Source of the DNA: Pseudomonadota bacterium
Lineage (GTDB): Bacteria; Myxococcota; UBA9042; PHBI01
Assembly (NCBI GenBank): GCA_005788935.1
Contig: SYAK01000009.1
Span: 1 to 15,832, forward strand
DNA: 15,832 bases
Direction: 5' to 3'
Part shown: piece after piece, positions 13,705 through 15,832 of the stretch
Layout: the number at the start of each line of letters is the position of its first letter
How positions within the stretch are numbered: position 1 is the first letter of the stretch
Notes under the pieces: model-generated
The model's input: only the letters and a program-made list of their open reading frames with translations
Told to the model about the DNA's origin: nothing
Databases searched by the model: none
Made by a program: the position numbers and the translations under genes

Positions 13705-15832
13705 GGTTTGTCTCCGGCGTCCGGGCTGACAGGGGTCGTCGGCCCGCCCGGTTCATCGCCCGCGCCGAGCTTGATCGAGTCGAGGGCCTCCTGCAGCTGC
13801 TTCAGACGGCGCCCGCGGTCCTCGTTGAGGCTCTGGAGCAGCGCGGACTGGTCGGTCTTGCGAGCCCAGACGACGTCGAGCAGACCGACGTCGGCGTCGA
13901 GGACGACCTCCGCGAGGCGCCTGAGAGCAGCTTCGAAGAAGGCGACGCCGTGACGCGACGCGATCGTGTCACCGTCGGCGGTCAGCGTCTCGACCTCGCC
14001 GCCATAGCCCGCGAGGAGGCCCTGCTCCTGTTTGACGATCTTCAGCAGCTCGGCGGTCTTGCGGGCCACCTCGCGCTCCATCAGGCCGAGCAGGCCGCCG
14101 ATGCGCTTGAAGAGACCCTCGGCGCGGAGACGCACCGCCGCGAGCCCCTGATAGCGGTTCCGGAGCTCGGGGTTCAGGCGCTCGGAGACGCGATCATAGA
14201 AATCGGCCTCGCGCTCGATCGCGAAGATGAGCTCGGTCTTGAGGTTCTGCTCGACGTTGGAGGCCTCGTCGCCCGCACCGAGGCGGCGCGTCTCGAGCTC
14301 GATCTCGCGCGCCATCGCGGTCAGCTCATCATGGAGCCCCTGAAGGGTCTGCTTCTCGCGCCCGATCTCATCCCGCAGCGCCTGCTCCTGCGCGAGGGTG
14401 AAGCGTTCGCCAGTGTCCGCGAACTGCCGGTCGTTGAGGGCCTTTTCGATGGCGAGCAGCTGTCGCTGCAGCTCGGACATCCCCTTCTCGACGAGGAAGT
14501 GGCGCTGCGCGAGCTCGCGGAAACGCTGCAGCGCCTTCTCCTGACGGCGGCTGAAGGCCTCGAAGGAGGAGGGCAGCTGCAGGCCCGACGCGCTGAGACG
14601 GACGCGGGTCCCGTGGATCTCGTCGAATTCCGCGCGCTCGCCTGGCGGGAGGCTCGCGAGGACCTCGGCCTTTTGAAGATCGAGCATCTCGATGAGCATC
14701 AGGATGAGCTGATTCTCCGTCACCTGGAGCCGCGCCCAACCCTCCTTCAGGTCGGGGAAGACCTCGACGCGTCCCTGGTCGCTGAGCAGCTTCTCGAGCT
14801 CGCCCGCGATCTGGTCCGCCTCCGTGATCTCCTGCCGCTCGACAGCGAGCCCGTTGAAGACCTCGGCGACACGCCCGAGATCATTGGCGCGCTCGAGCCA
14901 GAGCAGCGTCTTGAGGGTCAGCGGGCTCTTCAGGTCCGCCATGGCCTCGCGGCGGCGTGTCAACCAGTCGAAGTAGACGCGGACATCCTCGGGACTCTTG
15001 GCGAAGCGCTGAAGTTCATTGCGGATGGGTGCGAAGCGGTCGATGATCGACTGGTAGCTGCCGAGCGCCTCGTCGTATTCCTTGCGCATCAGATGCAGCT
15101 GACCCCGCAGGACATTGGCCTCGACCTCGACGTCGGGATCGACCGCGTTCAGCAGCAGCACGTCGACGGTCTGGATGGCCTTGTCGAACTGACCCTGGTT
15201 CACGTAGGCCCACGCCATTTCGTAGAGGGCCTTCTCGTAGTGGACGCTGTCGCGACCGATGTTCTGATAGCTCGTGAGGGCGAGCGGATAGTCCTGCTGC
15301 TCGACGAGCAGACGCGCGATGGCGAGCCAGGCCTCGTCGCGGATGCGGGCGTTCGTCGGGTTGTCGGCGACCGGGATCTCCGTGAGGGTGCGGTAGAGGC
15401 CGAGTGCGGTCGTCTTGTCGCCCATCGCGACGAGGGCTGCGGCGCGGAAGTACGTGGCGCGGATGGCGAACTCGCTCGATGGCGCGATCTCCGCGAGGAG
15501 GCGCGCGGCCTCCGACCAGTTGGCGAGCTGGAGCCAGGCCTTGCCGAGGCCGTAGCGCATCCGGTCGGTCCGACCTGTCTGGGGTGTCTCGCGGATGGCG
15601 CGCTCGATCTCGGACCGGCGCCCGCGCTGGAGGGCCACCTCGAGGAGGCGCAGGCGGGCCTCGTCGACGAGCTCGGGGTCGCGACCGCCGACGAGCTTGC
15701 GGTAGGTCTCGCGGGCCGCGTTGAGGTTTCCGAGCTTTACGAGGCTGTCACCGAGCAGCATCAGCGTGCTCTCGTAGTCGAGGGCGTCCTTGAAATCGGG
15801 GCGCTCGACGATGTCGTAGAGCAGGATGGCCG
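13701..15832 (-). CDS. TPR/coiled-coil protein upstream of the GltD-like gene (start outside window)
   Basis: The frame is open to the right edge: codons before the first internal ATG (15761) read on as AILLYDIVERPDFKDALDYE, so at least 709 residues are present and the true start lies beyond. The N-terminal part visible is TPR-like, with repeats such as LGDSLVKLGNLNAARETYRK, RYGLGKAWLQLANWSEAARL, ALYEMAWAYVNQGQFDKAIQ and QLHLMRKEYDEALGSYQSII. The second half is long charged helices, probably coiled coil (RRQEKALQRFRELAQRH; AQEQALRDEIGREKQTLQ). The end contains VLDADVGLLDVVWARKTDQS, a hydrophobic stretch that looks conserved, then a Pro/Gly-rich tail. No signal peptide can be judged. The 4-base overlap with the GltD-like gene ties it to the same complex, perhaps as a periplasmic scaffold. 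I do not recognise a specific name. Confidence 0.8.
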   Translation of the reverse strand, partial: AILLYDIVERPDFKDALDYESTLMLLGDSLVKLGNLNAARETYRKLVGGRDPELVDEARLRLLEVALQRGRRSEIERAIRETPQTGRTDRMRYGLGKAWLQLANWSEAARLLAEIAPSSEFAIRATYFRAAALVAMGDKTTALGLYRTLTEIPVADNPTNARIRDEAWLAIARLLVEQQDYPLALTSYQNIGRDSVHYEKALYEMAWAYVNQGQFDKAIQTVDVLLLNAVDPDVEVEANVLRGQLHLMRKEYDEALGSYQSIIDRFAPIRNELQRFAKSPEDVRVYFDWLTRRREAMADLKSPLTLKTLLWLERANDLGRVAEVFNGLAVERQEITEADQIAGELEKLLSDQGRVEVFPDLKEGWARLQVTENQLILMLIEMLDLQKAEVLASLPPGERAEFDEIHGTRVRLSASGLQLPSSFEAFSRRQEKALQRFRELAQRHFLVEKGMSELQRQLLAIEKALNDRQFADTGERFTLAQEQALRDEIGREKQTLQGLHDELTAMAREIELETRRLGAGDEASNVEQNLKTELIFAIEREADFYDRVSERLNPELRNRYQGLAAVRLRAEGLFKRIGGLLGLMEREVARKTAELLKIVKQEQGLLAGYGGEVETLTADGDTIASRHGVAFFEAALRRLAEVVLDADVGLLDVVWARKTDQSALLQSLNEDRGRRLKQLQEALDSIKLGAGDEPGGPTTPVSPDAGDKP

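Noticed and set aside
10024..13953. A 1309-codon open frame on the plus strand opposite the GltD-like gene
   Set aside because: It is antisense to a well-supported TPR gene; its translation is Leu/Val/Gly/Arg-rich with no recognisable domain. Such frames arise opposite G+C-rich genes because of codon bias.
1..15832. CRISPR arrays, insertion sequences, tRNA or rRNA genes
   Set aside because: No repeat-spacer pattern, transposase, terminal inverted repeats or RNA gene signatures were seen on either strand.

Overview
The window is a very G+C-rich bacterial segment in which every gene I can support lies on the minus strand, so transcription runs from high to low coordinates. The gene families and codon bias point to a myxobacterium or related Myxococcota (former Deltaproteobacteria). 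The marker set is a GltG/PglI-type protein with an AgmX/PglI C-terminal domain, a TolQ-TolR-TolR motor triplet, and large periplasmic TPR proteins. I cannot name the genus.

Block 1 (about 15832 to 4465) looks like an Agl-Glt/Nfs-type envelope motor. In transcription order it holds: a TPR/coiled-coil protein running off the window edge; a 1220-residue exported TPR protein (GltD-like in size and position); a 396-residue exported TPR protein (GltE/AglT-like); an 87-residue exported protein; a TolQ/ExbB/AglR-type channel protein; two TolR/ExbD-type proteins; and a single-pass protein with a degenerate FHA-like cytoplasmic domain and a TonB-like periplasmic tail (GltG). The three TPR genes are joined by 4-base stop/start overlaps. 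A 306-base gap with a hairpin and a weak promoter candidate separates them from the motor genes. Structured intergenic regions lie between the motor genes, and paired hairpins follow gltG.

Block 2 (about 4290 to 1) is an envelope/export group, apparently with its own promoter whose predicted start point falls on the first ATG. It holds: a small exported coiled-coil-like protein; an outer-membrane beta-barrel; a short polysaccharide-export (OPX/Wza-family) protein with only PES and SLBB regions; a DnaJ-type zinc-finger J-protein; and the N-terminus of another exported protein cut off by the window edge.

Together the window suggests a proton-driven TolQR-type motor coupled through GltG to periplasmic TPR scaffolds, next to a beta-barrel/OPX polysaccharide export pair. 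In Myxococcus xanthus, related machines drive gliding (Agl-Glt) and, through Nfs with the Agl motor, movement of exported spore-coat polysaccharide. The physical link seen here makes a polysaccharide-handling role plausible, but that is inference. The most notable sequence observation is that one of the two TolR-like proteins has glycine where the family's proton-carrying aspartate should be, while the other keeps it.
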